This document shows, in pieces, positions 49,986-60,718 of a DNA stretch of 64,000 nt. Under the pieces are notes generated by a model, which searched no databases, was not told where the DNA came from, and was given only the letters and a program-made list of their open reading frames with translations. Source of the DNA: Platanthera guangdongensis. Its lineage: Eukaryota; Streptophyta; Magnoliopsida; Asparagales; Orchidaceae. The first letter of the stretch is position 1. The number at the start of each line of letters is the position of its first letter. Made by a program: the position numbers and the translations under genes. The stretch covers positions 15,797,059 through 15,861,058 of the forward strand of contig CM077152.1 in the NCBI GenBank assembly GCA_039583875.1. Reading direction: 5' to 3'.

Positions 49986-50470
49986 GAGGTCTATTGTGGG
50001 TGCACTACAGGTAAGCAAAATCAGTGACCCCAACCCATCTCCACAGATCTGATTGGCCGCAACCGCTAATTCCAATGGCATATTGTTGCACTTTTTATGT
50101 AACGGCCCGGTCTACTATGGGTGTGTTATAGAACTACAAACTAGTGACTTTAACCCATCTCCACGGATCTGATAGGCCGCAGCCACTAATTTCAATGGCG
50201 GGTTGTTGAGGCAAGAGCTTGAACCTAAGAACACCTGGATAAGGGAGCTCTAAACTGGCCTTCATCACCAACTTGGAGCTTGAACCCCAGACCTCCTAGA
50301 TCTGATGAGGACTAGTTTAGGGCTCCCTTATCTAGGAGGTTTGGGGTTCAAGCCCCAGCCTCGACAATCCGCCATTGGAATTAGGGTTGTGGCAAATCAT
50401 ATTCATGTAGATGGGTCGGGGTCATTGGTCTGCAGTCCTGTAGCACACCTACAGTAGACCGGGCATTACA
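49985..50470. repeat. PAL-4: palindromic tRNA-like repeat plus a partial arm
   Basis: 50098-50470 begins TGTAACGGCCCGGTCTAC and ends GTAGACCGGGCATTACA. The arms of ~150 bp match imperfectly (GTGGGT..TAC..AACCCATCTCCAC; TTCAATGGCGGGTTGTTGAGG). The centre carries a perfect B-box match GGTTCAAGCCC (50345-50355) and its inverted partner; the A-box is degenerate. The stretch 49985-50085 is an extra copy of the left arm. No target duplication found (TTTTA versus TGACC). Confidence 0.65.
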
Positions 50471-51142
50471 TGACCACTATATCTATTTGTAAATTCTAAG
50501 AAAGATGTGAACTTTTTGACACCGATCTTTCTCTTCTCATAACCCTAGTGTGAAAACTTATGTTCGCATATGAGTCTTCACACTCACGGGTCAGTGCAGG
50601 GTCGACATCCCTTGATTTGTCTTGCCTCAATTAGCTAAGTAATATTCAACAAATATGTCCAAGTCAAATCGGGGTCAAACACTACGCAAATCACCTTGGA
50701 AAACTACCACCCCTGTTAATCTGGGTCTTTCTCTTCTCAACATTACCATTAGCTAAGTAATATTTGTCTAATATGTCCAAGACAGATCGAGGCCAAACAC
50801 TATGCAAATCACCTTGGACAACTACCATCCATGTCAACTTGGGTCTTTCTCTTCTCAATATTCACTACTCATTTAATTTGTAAATTTTCTAACTTATCTT
50901 ACATGCACAAACCACACAAGTTAATTTATGTTATTCTGTCGAGGATATATCTCATTCACTCTTTCTTTAATATAAACATTTTTCAAGTTTCGCCGCACAT
51001 CAATGTTAGCATTGATGTTGCCCTCAACTTCTAATCTTCCATACTAAAGACTTTTCCAATACCCTTTCAAATGCCCAACACTCAAATTTATAACATTATC
51101 TACCTAATTGTAGTTTTATTATATTTACATTTAAGTATCAAT
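50471..51142. other. AT-rich spacer with a ~117-bp direct duplication
   Basis: 50632-50749 and 50750-50864 are tandem copies (both contain TAGCTAAGTAATATT and GGTCTTTCTCTTCTCAA). No coding signal. Confidence 0.7.
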
Positions 51143-51147
51143 GATAT

Positions 51148-51587
51148 TGATGCGGGGACAGGAGTCCACCTTTGGCATCACCACAAGCCCACCTGGAGTC
51201 AGCACCAGTTTATCTACAGCACGGCATCAGCACAGGTTGTTGATCTCGATCTCGCACCCCCTAGATAAGAGGCCCTCAAGCAACCTCTCATAACCAACTG
51301 ATCCGCGGATCAGTTGGTTATGAGAGGTTGCTTGCCCTCAAGCAACCTTCATAACAACTGAGCCGCGGATCAGTTGATGAGAGCTCCTGAAAGCTCTTAT
51401 CATCAGGATCGAGACCTGGCCTCATACCGTGCGCCTGTGGTTGGGCCCAGAGATGGGTTGGGTGTATGCTCGCGGGCCTGATGGGACGCCATGGTGTGAC
51501 GCCTTGGTGGGCCCGGCAGTGGGCCGCCAGTCTGGCTAAGGTGCGAGGCTGGTCGACAGAGCGGGTCGGCTCTGGGTCACTGCATCA
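51148..51587. mobile_element. PAL-3: TG...CA element with tRNA-like inverted modules, 5-bp TSD
   Basis: 440 bp from TGATGCGGGGAC to GTCACTGCATCA, with target duplication GATAT (51143-51147, 51588-51592). The ends share only short inverted TGATGC, as in LTRs. Inside, two perfect palindromic centres (CTGATCCGCGGATCAG and a second GCGGATCAGTTG) flank tRNA-like modules. The right-hand one has A-box-like CGGATCAGTTGA (51366-51377) and B-box-like GGATCGAGACC (51406-51416). The right half is GC-rich unique sequence. Confidence 0.7.
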
Positions 51588-51845
51588 GATATCCTCTTAT
51601 CTCAAAGTACTCCTATGACACATCTTAATTTTAAGAAGTTGTCCTTAACAATAAAGGCTACATGACGGCGCGTCATGGCCGACACGAGTATATTCCCGCA
51701 GGCGGCGGTGATCTGTTGTCTCGATGGACGATCAAAGCTGTGGTTGCGTCCAAATGATCGATCCGAGTAAAAATCATATATGACTTTTTATATTTTGAGA
51801 TGTATTTAGTCCCTGATCGGTCCAGACATTTTGAGTAGTTAGATT

Positions 51846-52138
51846 TGTAGTAACAATATGAGCATAAGTTTTTACTGGGAAAAGTCTTACGTTTTATTCA
51901 TGCATAACAAAAAGGGGTACATGACAGCCTTTTATAATAGTGCTGATATAAATTTTACAGGTGTCAGTTGGGCATATATTAAAGTGCTACATTTAATAAC
52001 TCTTGTTTCCAAAGTCTCTTTGATCAGCTTGCATTTGGGGCTTCTATTTGCTGGCGGCGTGGAGTGCTTCGTCTTCTTCAGCGGGTGCTTTGTCTTCTTC
52101 AGCGCGTGGAGAATTGGTGCAGGTTTTATTCTCCAATA
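51846..52138 (-). repeat. 3' LTR of Co-2
   Basis: 293 bp. The pol frame runs into it: its stop codon is at 52044-52046, so about 31 codons of pol are encoded by the LTR. Confidence 0.95.
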
Positions 52139-53903
52139 CCCCCTCTAAAACTGCGCCGTCTCTCACGCCGAGGTGATCTCTGAGTTTGTTGAAGCGATTT
52201 CGGTGTAAGGGCTTTGTGAGTATATCGGCGGTTTGTTCTTCGCTAGGGCAGTGACTGAGCTCGATCTGCTTCTTCTCGACCGCTTCCCTGATGAAGTGAA
52301 AACGGATCTCTGTGTGCTTGCTCCTCGCATGAAAAATTGGATTTTTGGCTAGGGCTAGGGCTGAAGAGCTGTCACATAATATCTTGACTCCTGCTTCTTC
52401 TCCTTCTCCTTCATCTCTGTAGACTTCTCTAACTAATTTCTGCAACCAGATGGCTTCTCGGGCGGCATCATTGAGTGCCATGAACTCTGCTTCGGTGGTG
52501 GATAAGGCTATGGTACGCTGCTTCCGGGAACTCCAGGACACTGGACTGGACCCCAGGAAAAAAACGTACCCACTGGTACTCTTCTGATCATCCAAACTCC
52601 CTGCCCAGTCTGAGTCTGTGTAGCCGATTAATTTTGCGTCTGCTTCGTGCTTGAAGAGTATGACGTAGGTCTTCGTTCCCTGCAAATAACGGAGTATTTT
52701 TTTTGCTGCCCCAAAGTGGGCTTTGGATGGGTTGCTTACGAACCTTGCGAGAACGTGAATTGCGTTTTCGATGTCGGGTCTGGAGTTGGTGAGGTACATG
52801 AGGGAGCCAATCAGGCTTCTGTATTCTTCCTCCTCTGCTCTTTCTTCATCTTCTGCTCTGCCTCTTATTTTCTCATTGCTGGACATTGGTGTATGGCATG
52901 GATTGCAGTCTTGCATCTGAAACTTCTTGAGTAAGTTGGTGGTGTACAATTCCTACGATAGAAAAATTCCGTGTAGACTGTATTTGATCTGGAAACCCAA
53001 GAAGAACTTAAGTGTTCCCAAATCGGTCATGTCGTATGCGTTCTTCATCTTCTCTCTGAATTCTTCAACTAATCCTGCATTGCTTCCAGTTATAATTAGA
53101 TCATCAACGTATAAGTTTACAATGATTTTACCCCACTCAGTGTTTTTGATGTATAAGGTTGGCTCAAATGGACTGCGGGTGAATCCTTCAGATAAGAAAA
53201 AACTGTCAATGTTATGGTTCCAGGCACGAGCTGACTGCTTCAGACCGTAGAGAGCTCTGAGGATTTTGTATACTTTGTCTTTACTGCTTTCAATTTCAAA
53301 TCCCGGTGGCTGAACTACATATATTTCTTCTGTGAGGTAACCGTTCAGGTATGCTGATTTCACATCAAGGTGGATGATAGGGAAATTGTTTTGCGCAGCC
53401 CAGGTAAGTATAATACGAATTGTGGTCAAATGGGCCACCGGAGCAAACGTCTCATCGTAATCTGTTCCGGGCATTTGGGTGAAGCCCCTGGCCACAAGCC
53501 GTGCCTTCCTTTTCAAAACTGTGCCATCTTCATTTTGTTTTGTTTTGAATACCCACTTTAGGCCTATTATGTTTCTATCTGGGGGTTTATCTACTAGCAT
53601 CCATGTTCCATTCTTCTCTATAGCTGCCAATTCTTCTCTCATAGACTCTTTCCAACCCTCTTCTAACATGGCTTCATGATGATTTGTTGGTGTGGAGATG
53701 AGTAGGGCCGTTTCAGTTGCTTGGTAAATGTCCTGTATTGATCTGGTTTTGATGGGCGGTGAGGAATCTGCATCACTATCGACTGATCCTTCATTGCAAG
53801 GGATGGGGCATGGGGTTATCTCATGCTCAACAGGCAGTGAGGGAGGTGTAGGAGGTGAATTTTTTGATGCCCAGTCATGGAACACGTCTTCATGGAATAC
53901 CAC
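52044..53903 (-). pseudogene. Co-2 reverse transcriptase and RNase H
   Basis: RT opens MLEEGWKESMREELAAIEKN and continues with KARLVARGFTQMPGTDYDET, HLDVKSAYLNGYLTEEIYV, ILRALYGLKQSARAW and the intact catalytic NLYVDDLIITGS. One in-frame stop near 52950 separates it from YTTNLLKKFQMQDCNPCHTP. RNase H (GYTDSDWAGSLDDQKSTSG; STTEAEFMAL; KNPIFHARSKHTEIRFHFIR) is open and ends in an acidic tail with two PAEEDEA-like repeats read from the LTR. Apart from the single stop this half is intact. Confidence 0.92.
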
Positions 53904-54061
53904 ATTTCTACTGATAATGATCTTGATGTTATCTAGTTGGAGTAGTCTGTAGGCCTTGCTTTCGAGACTATATCCAAGTAATATGCACTTCTTACTTCTA
54001 CTTTCTAACTTGTCTATTTCCCCTTTATTTAAATGTGTGAAAGCAATGCATCCAAAAGTCC

Positions 54062-54760
54062 TCAGATGCAGGACTGATGGTTTGCGGTTATAAAAGTCTC
54101 AAATGGTGTGGATTTTTTTAGAGCTTTAGTTGGTAGTCTGTTTAGGGTATAAACAGCAGCTGTTGTGGCCTCTCCCCAGAATTTTTTTGGGCAATTGGAA
54201 TGTACAATCATTGATCTGGCCATTTCTAGAATCGTCCTATTGCGCCTCTCCACAACCCCATTCTGTTGGGGTGAATAAGGGGATGTGAGTTCTCTCTTGA
54301 TTCCACATTGTTTAAACAAGGTGTTGAATTGATTGGATAGGAACTCCCCTCCCATGTCTGTCCTTACTGATTTTATCCTCTTGTCTAACTGGTTTTCATT
54401 CAATGTTTTGAAACTTAAGAAAAAACCATAAGCTTCAGATTTGTTTGAGAGGTGGGAGATCCATTGGTAGCGGCTGAAATCATCTACAATCAGGAGATAA
54501 TATAGTTTTTCTCCAATGGAGGGGACAGGTGCAGGGCCCCACAGATCCATATAGAGTAGTTCTAGAGGGGAGGTGGCTCTTCTTGAAGCTGTAGTAGGGT
54601 AGGGTAATTGATGGGATTTGGCCTTGTCGCAACTGTCACAATTATGGGGAAAAATTTGGAAATCTGGCATCCCCTCAACAAGATTTTTCTTTATTATGTG
54701 GCTCATGACTGGGTGGCTGATGTGGCCCAGTCGGTTGTGCCATAGTTGGGTCTTAGACGG
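54062..54760 (-). pseudogene. Co-2 integrase
   Basis: Zinc finger with CDSCDKAKSHQLP, then a catalytic core with YMDLWGPAPV, VRTDMGGEFLSNQFN and QQNGVVERRNRTILEMARSM, showing all three acidic residues. A stop codon (TAG, near 54763) separates it from the protease frame, and a frame break near 54065 separates it from the C-terminal part. Confidence 0.9.
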
Positions 54761-56154
54761 CTATTTTTCTTGTTCTTGTGTTGTGACCAAAACTGTGGAT
54801 GAAGTTGGCTTTAGGGTGATGGTGAAAATGTTGTTTTGGTTTATGTGGGCAATGACTATTACCCTTTGTCTTGTGGGTTCTACAATCTCACAAATTCTTT
54901 GTTTAAAAACAACCTTGAGCCCCTTAGCTAGCAGTTGTCCTACACTTATCAGGTTCTGGGTGAGTGTAGGGACGTATTGAACATTTGAGATATACTTGGT
55001 AAAACCTTCAGGTGTTATGACTGAGATGGTTCCTCTGCCTTCTATTTTCTCCTTAGTCCCATCTCCTAAGGTCACCTCAGATTTCCAATTAGTGTCTATG
55101 GTGGTAAAGAAAATGATATTGTTGGTCATATGATTTGAGCATCCACTATCGACATACCAAGTGGATGTGTCTTCAACATTTTTGGTTTGGCTGCAGGTGA
55201 ATAGGTATTGATCTGTTTCTGTTTCAGTGATTTTGACTTCTTCCTTGGGCTTGTACCAGCATTTGTCAAAGGAATGGTTTGGGACTTTGCAGTTTTTACA
55301 CCTAAAATAACAGTTCTTCGGTTGGTGGTTGGTTTTCTTGCAAATAATGCATTTTGGGGCATCAATATGGCTAGGATAGTTGTTTGTTTTGTGCTGTTTT
55401 GGGGGTCCTTGAAACTTAACTTTGTTTTCTTCTCCTTACGGTTTTTTAAATCTGTTGTCTGTACTATTTTTATAAGTTTGCACTTTGGTTTGGAAAGCCT
55501 TCTCAAGTTCTGGCTCTTCTTTGTTGCTGGAGAGGTCTTGGTGGGTTTGTAAAGAGGCCATAAGGTCTACTACAGTGAGGGTTTCTAAATCATGGGCCTC
55601 AAGGATGGCAGCAAGGATATGTTTGTGTGAACTCGGTAGTGATCTCAACATCTTTTCTACTATTTGTTGTTCTTCTATTACCCCCCCCCCCCCCCAAACT
55701 TCTGATTTGATTTACAATGCTTATGATCTTTGCAAAAAACCTCTTGTATGCCTTCATTCTCATTCATGGTAATGGAATCAAAATTGCGTCGTAAAGAGTA
55801 GAGTTTCATTTTGATTACCTTTTTAGATCCCTTATACTCATTTGCTAGCCTCTCCCAAGCTTCTGTAGCAGTTTTCGACCCCATTATCCTTGGATAAATG
55901 GTGGCAGAAATTCCTTGCTGTATCAAATGCAAAGCAAGGGCATCCTTCTTCATTTCCTCCTTTGTAAACTTTGGTGGCTCTCCTTGTATTGATTTTTCTG
56001 TAGCTTGGAGGCCGTTGGAAACAATATCCCATAAGTCCTGGGATCTAAGGAAGGTCTCCATCTTGTCACTCCAAAATTCGTAAAGCTCTTCGGTGAAAAC
56101 AGGAATGGTGGAATAGGTATAAAGAGGGGCATGGAAGGTAGATGATGAGGCCAT
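54761..56154 (-). pseudogene. Co-2 gag and protease
   Basis: Gag begins MASSSTFHAPLYTYSTIPVF and has the usual Copia capsid features (FWSDKMETFLRSQDLWDIV; TATEAWERLANEY). It breaks near 55740 and again at a 15-base C run (G run on the coding strand). After it come EEQQIVEKMLRSLPSSHKHI, two CX2CX4HX4C knuckles (CIICKKTNHQPKNC; CKNCKVPNHSFDKC) and the protease active site WYVDSGCSNHMT. The break at the homopolymer is suspicious given the near-identical LTRs. Confidence 0.88.
55681..55695. repeat. Poly-C run, 15 bases
   Basis: Inside Co-2 gag, exactly where its frame is lost. Confidence 0.95.
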
Positions 56155-56192
56155 GGAAAAACAGGTCGGAGAACTTCGTGCTTTGATACCAC

Positions 56193-56485
56193 TGTAGTAA
56201 CAATATGAGCTTAAGTTTTTACTGGGAAAAGTCTTACGTTTTATTCATGCATAACAAAAAGGGGTACATGACAGCCTTTTATAATAGTGCTGATATAAAT
56301 TTTACAGGTGTCAGTTGGGCATATATTAAAGTGCTACATTTAATAACTCTTGTTTCCAAAGTCTCTTTGATCAGCTTGCATTTGGGGCTTCTATTTGCTG
56401 GCGGCGTGGAGTGCTTCGTCTTCTTCAGCGGGTGCTTTGTCTTCTTCAGCGCGTGGAGAATTGGTGCAGGTTTTATTCTCCAATA
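56193..56485 (-). repeat. 5' LTR of Co-2
   Basis: 293 bp, one base different from the 3' LTR. Primer-binding site adjacent on the inside. Confidence 0.95.
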
Positions 56486-56490
56486 AGATT

Positions 56491-57489
56491 CGGGTGGTTT
56501 GATATCAATTTTTTATTTGGCTATCAGCGGTTTCTTTTTTTGGGGGTTATAAATTGCGGCTGACGATTTGGAGAGGGGTTATCGAAGGTTTTGGAGTTTT
56601 TTCCTGGAACCGTTGGTCTCTAATCGGTGCGACACCGGGAGGCCCTCTCTGCCTCCCTCTTCCTCGCCAGTAAGCCCTCCCCTGCCTATGCCCCTCGCTG
56701 CCTCCCTCTTCTAGCCCGTCATCATGTTCCCGACGTTGTCCCAGGCCGCAACCGATGGAAGTTCCTACACCGCCGGAAATACTCCCACCTTCCCCCTCCT
56801 CTGTGAAATTCCTGTTTCCCCACTGTCACTGTCAGCCCCCCTTTCCCCTTCCCACCGTCGGAAGCTACTCCCCAGCACCACCTCCGCCGCCGCCGGATCA
56901 CCTGAAGTCGTTTTCCCCCTCCTGCGGCCCCCTAACATTACTCTGCTCCTCTCAGCCCTCAAAATTCCCCTCCTGGTTCCATTACTGAAGTCCATCACCG
57001 CCGCCAGCCTCAATCCCCATTCCAAAATTCTAGTAGTCCTCCTTTTTCTTCTTCTACCTACCTACTCATAGCCCATCCAGACCACCAACAGTCCTGATCT
57101 CTACCCGGACACTTTCCCCGCTCGCTTCGATATTGGATGCCCTCCCACACCCTCTTCTGCAGCCGCCTACGTGTGTGTAATGTGGTAAATCTTTTCCTTT
57201 ATTGTTGCTTATTTTTGGCAAACTCATATTGTGGTGGTTTTCTATTTTATTGTGATATTAGTTCACTTGTATCCCTTTCGGGATTTATTTTGTGCAAGCT
57301 TATTTAATTGCGCTTCGTTTAGTTTATTAAAACAAAGTTTGGAAAGGCTCGTGCATTTGTTAAATCTTTTATAATAATTAATTACCTGCTGAAATTTTGG
57401 TGTGTCACTTGTGCACTTACATTTCACTACATTGCATTTAGGGCTGCATTTAGAGGGTCCACCCCATATCGACCTTACCATTGCATCTA
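56491..57489 (+). repeat. 5' LTR of Gy-D, right portion
   Basis: Continuation of the LTR begun at 51663-51845. It contains an open frame (56724-57071) whose counterpart is also open in the 3' LTR. Confidence 0.85.
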
Positions 57490-57490
57490 A

Positions 57491-57508
57491 TTGGTATCAG
57501 AGCTCTAA
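57491..57508 (+). promoter_or_regulatory. Gy-D primer-binding site
   Basis: TTGGTATCAGAGCTCTAA, a perfect start to the initiator tRNA-Met complement, one base after the LTR. Confidence 0.9.
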
Positions 57509-57589
57509 GTTAGGGTTATTTGCATGTTACGTAGTGGTAGGGTGTATCGTCAGTCCATGTCAAGTCACAATCACACCGACGATAGGACC

Positions 57590-58200
57590 GCTAGTTCACA
57601 GACCGACATGACACCCGTTGAGTTTCAACGGTAGGTTCTCGACCGATTTGATCGGATGGGAGCCCAATTCGAAACTCATAGGGGTGATCTTGCGAGGGTT
57701 ACCGCAAGGGTTGATCAGTAGAGACGCCTAGAGGTTGAGTGAATCCTTCCCCAGAGGGCCAGATGAGGAGCCCCATGAGGGCCCAAGAGACGCTACACCT
57801 CCTCCTGAGAGGCGTGGTAGAGACATCACTCGCCGAGATCCCCCCCCCCCCCCCCCGCCCTTGCGAGAGGGAATTATCATCGTGAATACGAGTATATGCG
57901 AGATCCAAGGAGGGATCACCGACCTCCTGATGAGCCTCGTCCTCCCCCACCTCATCGTAGAGATCGAGCGCGATACGATTATGATTATGAGGATGATTAT
58001 GGTGATTACCGCGATCCACGCCATGGGATGACTCAAGAGGAGGATGACATTACCTTGCGCATTCGCATTGATGCGACTTCCTTCAACGGTCACCTAGACC
58101 CGAAGGCATTTAGTGATTGACTCGCGAACATAGATCACTATTTTGACTGGTTTGAGATGAGCGGCGAGAGGCGAGTGCGATGTCGCCTTACCGACGACAT
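57590..58200 (+). pseudogene. Gy-D gag remnant
   Basis: Arg/Asp/Pro-rich leader (YDYDYEDDYGDYRDPRH), then the start of the capsid (IRIDATSFNGHLDPKAF, then a stop, then LANIDHYFDWFEMSGERRV). A 17-base C run at 57840-57856 interrupts the leader. Everything from mid-capsid to RNase H is deleted. Confidence 0.75.
57840..57856. repeat. Poly-C run, 17 bases
   Basis: Inside the gag leader of Gy-D. Confidence 0.95.
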
Positions 58201-58730
58201 TATCTCATGCACAAGGAGTTTATTTTATATTCAGACTATCAGACATTGAGATATCTCAACTTACAGAAGAAATGGGTGGAGTATATGCAAGAGTTTCATT
58301 ACGTCTCAAGCATCGAGAAGGTGTTGAGAACAAACCGACAGACGCCTTGAGTCGCCGAGTCAGTATTCTTCACACCATGAGCACTCGAGTTGTGGGATTT
58401 GAGTTGTTAGTCCACACCTATCCTAAGTCCCAAATTTTGGGGACATTTATGTGGCACTGTCGAGGGACCCGTCAGATCTTCGTGAGGGTTATTCGATTTC
58501 TGATGGGTATTTATTTCTGGGCTCTCATCTTTGTATTCCCCAGTCGTCTCTCTGTGATTTTCTTATCTGGGAGCTACATGTAGGCGGGGCCGCGGGACAC
58601 TTTGGTAGAGATAAGACGATTGCGCTGGTTAAGGATTGCTTCTTCTGGCCTGGCCTGAAGAAAGACGTCACTAGGATTGTTAAACATTGTCGAGTCTGCC
58701 AAACTGCGAAGGGGTCTCGTCAGCCCACGG

Positions 58731-59345
58731 CGGGGTGCAAGCGGTTCGGTTTGGGTCGGTTTAGACCCAAATCGAAACCAAACCGATGTTTATAGGTTCG
58801 GTTCGGTTTTTTGGTCGGTTTACTCGGTTCGGTTTTCGGTTTTTCAATTATACTATTTAAAATAAATGGGTACTTAAATATCTCAGTAAAATTTTAAAAA
58901 GGATATGATAATTAAAATTTTAATATCATCAAGTTATATTTACATATGATATATTACATGTAATAGCTCATATTACATAAAAAAATTATCATTAAATATT
59001 TTTATTGCGAAATCGAGTAATAAATATAAAAAGAAATAAATAAATCAGTTAAATAAAATATTTAACTCTTCTTGATGCATAAAATATGCATTACAAAAAT
59101 TTATTTATGTTCAAATAATATTAAAATTATTAAGTTGATATAATTTGTGTACATTATTTAGTTAATAAAAATAGTTTAAAGAGCATTATTGGTAATATTT
59201 TTACATGTATTATTAGACGGTGCGGTTTGGTTTTTCAGAGAGAAAAATCGAAACTGAACCAAGTCGTTCGGTTCGGTGTAAAATCGGTTCGGTTTGGGCG
59301 GTTCGGGGCGGTTTGGTCGATTTTTGGTTTTTAATGCACACCCCT
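58731..59345. mobile_element. hAT-like MITE in Gy-D integrase
   Basis: Begins CGGGGTGCAAGCGGTTCGGT and ends TGCACACCCCT, i.e. degenerate TAGGGGTGTGCA ends. Target duplication GCCCACGG (58723-58730) versus ACCCACGG (59346-59353), 7 of 8 identical. Both ends are rich in CGGTTCGGTTT words in opposite orientation; the centre is AT-rich. The integrase frame resumes on the far side. Confidence 0.75.
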
Positions 59346-60339
59346 ACCCACGGGGCTCTATCCTCCATTACCCGTCCCGGAGAGACCTTGGACTAATGTT
59401 AGCATGGATTTTATCCCCGGGCTTCCTCGCACGCTGAGAAAGTTTGACTCAATATTTGTGGTCGTGGATCGTTTTTCTAAGATAGCACATTTCATCCCAT
59501 GCCACAAGATTGTCGACGCCTTTCACGTAGTGGAACTATTCTTTAGAGAAGTGTTTAAGTATCATGATCTCCCCACTTCCATAATCTTTGATCGTGACAT
59601 GTGTTTCATGAGCTATTTCTGGAAGACCTTATGGAAGAAGACCGACACAACTCTGAAGTTCTCCTCCGCCTACCACCCGCATACGAATGGATAAACCAAG
59701 GCGGTTAACCGTAGTCTTGGAACACTTCTTCGTTGTCTAGTTGGAGATAGTCTGGCTACCTGGGATTTTGTCCTCCCTATAGCCGAATTTGCGTACAATA
59801 GTTCTATCAATAGGACCACGAGATTGAGTCTGTTTCATATTATGTTAGGATACGAGCCTAGGAAACCTATTGACTTGGTGGATATCCCCATAGGAGCTAG
59901 GCCTAGTGGGTCAGCATAGTCTTTCATACAACATGTGCATGCACTACACGAGTTGGTTCAAAAACAAATTGCAGCTAGTAATGATTATTATAAAGATTAA
60001 GCAGACAAGCATAAGCGGGAACAAAACTTTGAGACAGGAGAACAAGTATTGATTCGCATTTGATCTGAGAGAGTCCCGCAAAGACCAGCAAAGAAATTAA
60101 GCGCACGCAGAATAGGCCCCTACACAGTTGTACGGCAGATTGGTACGAACGCATATGAGATAGACATCCCTCATGATATGGGCATCAGCCGAATATTCAA
60201 CATAGAGGATTTGACTCCTTAATACGAGGAGCACGTGTACGTGGACGCCTTTTCTACACCTCTACCCGAGTCATCATCTCTCATATCCCCTTTACCTGAG
60301 CCTTCATCTCATATTGCTTCCACCAATACCTCTTTGTTG

Positions 60340-60353
60340 CCCCCCCCCCCCCC
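60340..60353. repeat. Poly-C run, 14 bases
   Basis: In the linker before the Gy-D chromodomain. Confidence 0.95.
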
Positions 60354-60407
60354 GGAGTCGCACCCTCAGGATCGCATTGCACCATCGACGGTTCCTCCAA
60401 CACAGCA

Positions 60408-60492
60408 GTCAGACGGAGATACATCATTGTCAGACGGAGATACATTACTGTCATACGGAGATACATTATGTTCAGACAAAGATACGTTGTAG
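60408..60492 (+). repeat. Four tandem 21-bp repeats
   Basis: CAGACGGAGATACATTA-type units, kept in frame (SDGDT-like repeats) within the linker before the chromodomain. Confidence 0.8.
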
Positions 60493-60718
60493 CCAGAGCC
60501 ACCTACTTCTACAGACGGCGTACTTCAGATCATCAGCCACAACTTCTACACCGTGGACGGGCGAGATATTATGCACTATTTTGTTTGTTGGAGCGGTCGG
60601 CCTTTGCACGATGCTACTTGGATATCTTCAAAGGAGCTCGAGAGACTCGCCCCACGGCGACGCGGCGAGTACAACCATCTTCACTCACCGGAGATGAGTG
60701 CTTTCAAGCCGGGGGGGT

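Larger units (their letters stand above)
51846..56485 (-). mobile_element. Ty1/Copia element Co-2, very young insertion
   Basis: LTRs 51846-52138 and 56193-56485 (293 bp each) differ at a single base (GAGCATAAG versus GAGCTTAAG). Target duplication AGATT (51841-51845, 56486-56490) is exact and comes from the Gy-D LTR, whose other copy at 60899 shows the unfilled site. Primer site GTGGTATCAAAGC at 56192-56180 fits initiator tRNA-Met; the polypurine tract is TTTTAGAGGGGG. All coding domains are present, but a few stops and frame breaks occur. Confidence 0.95.
58200..60715 (+). pseudogene. Gy-D RNase H end, integrase and chromodomain
   Basis: RNase H tail (HREGVENKPTDALSRRVS), integrase zinc finger (ELHVGGAAGHFGRDKTIALV ending CRVCQTAKG), then the MITE at 58731-59345. 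The core resumes with [20 protein letters not shown] and IIFDRDMCF. The third catalytic residue is lost: the expected Q-T-E after YHPHTNG reads stop-T-K. The C terminus has YTVVRQIGTNAYEIDIP and a chromodomain (MHYFVCWSGRPLHDATW), ending SAFKPGG at the polypurine tract. Many stops. Chromodomain, PBS and the terminal K-P-G-G resemble the Tekay lineage. Confidence 0.85.
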
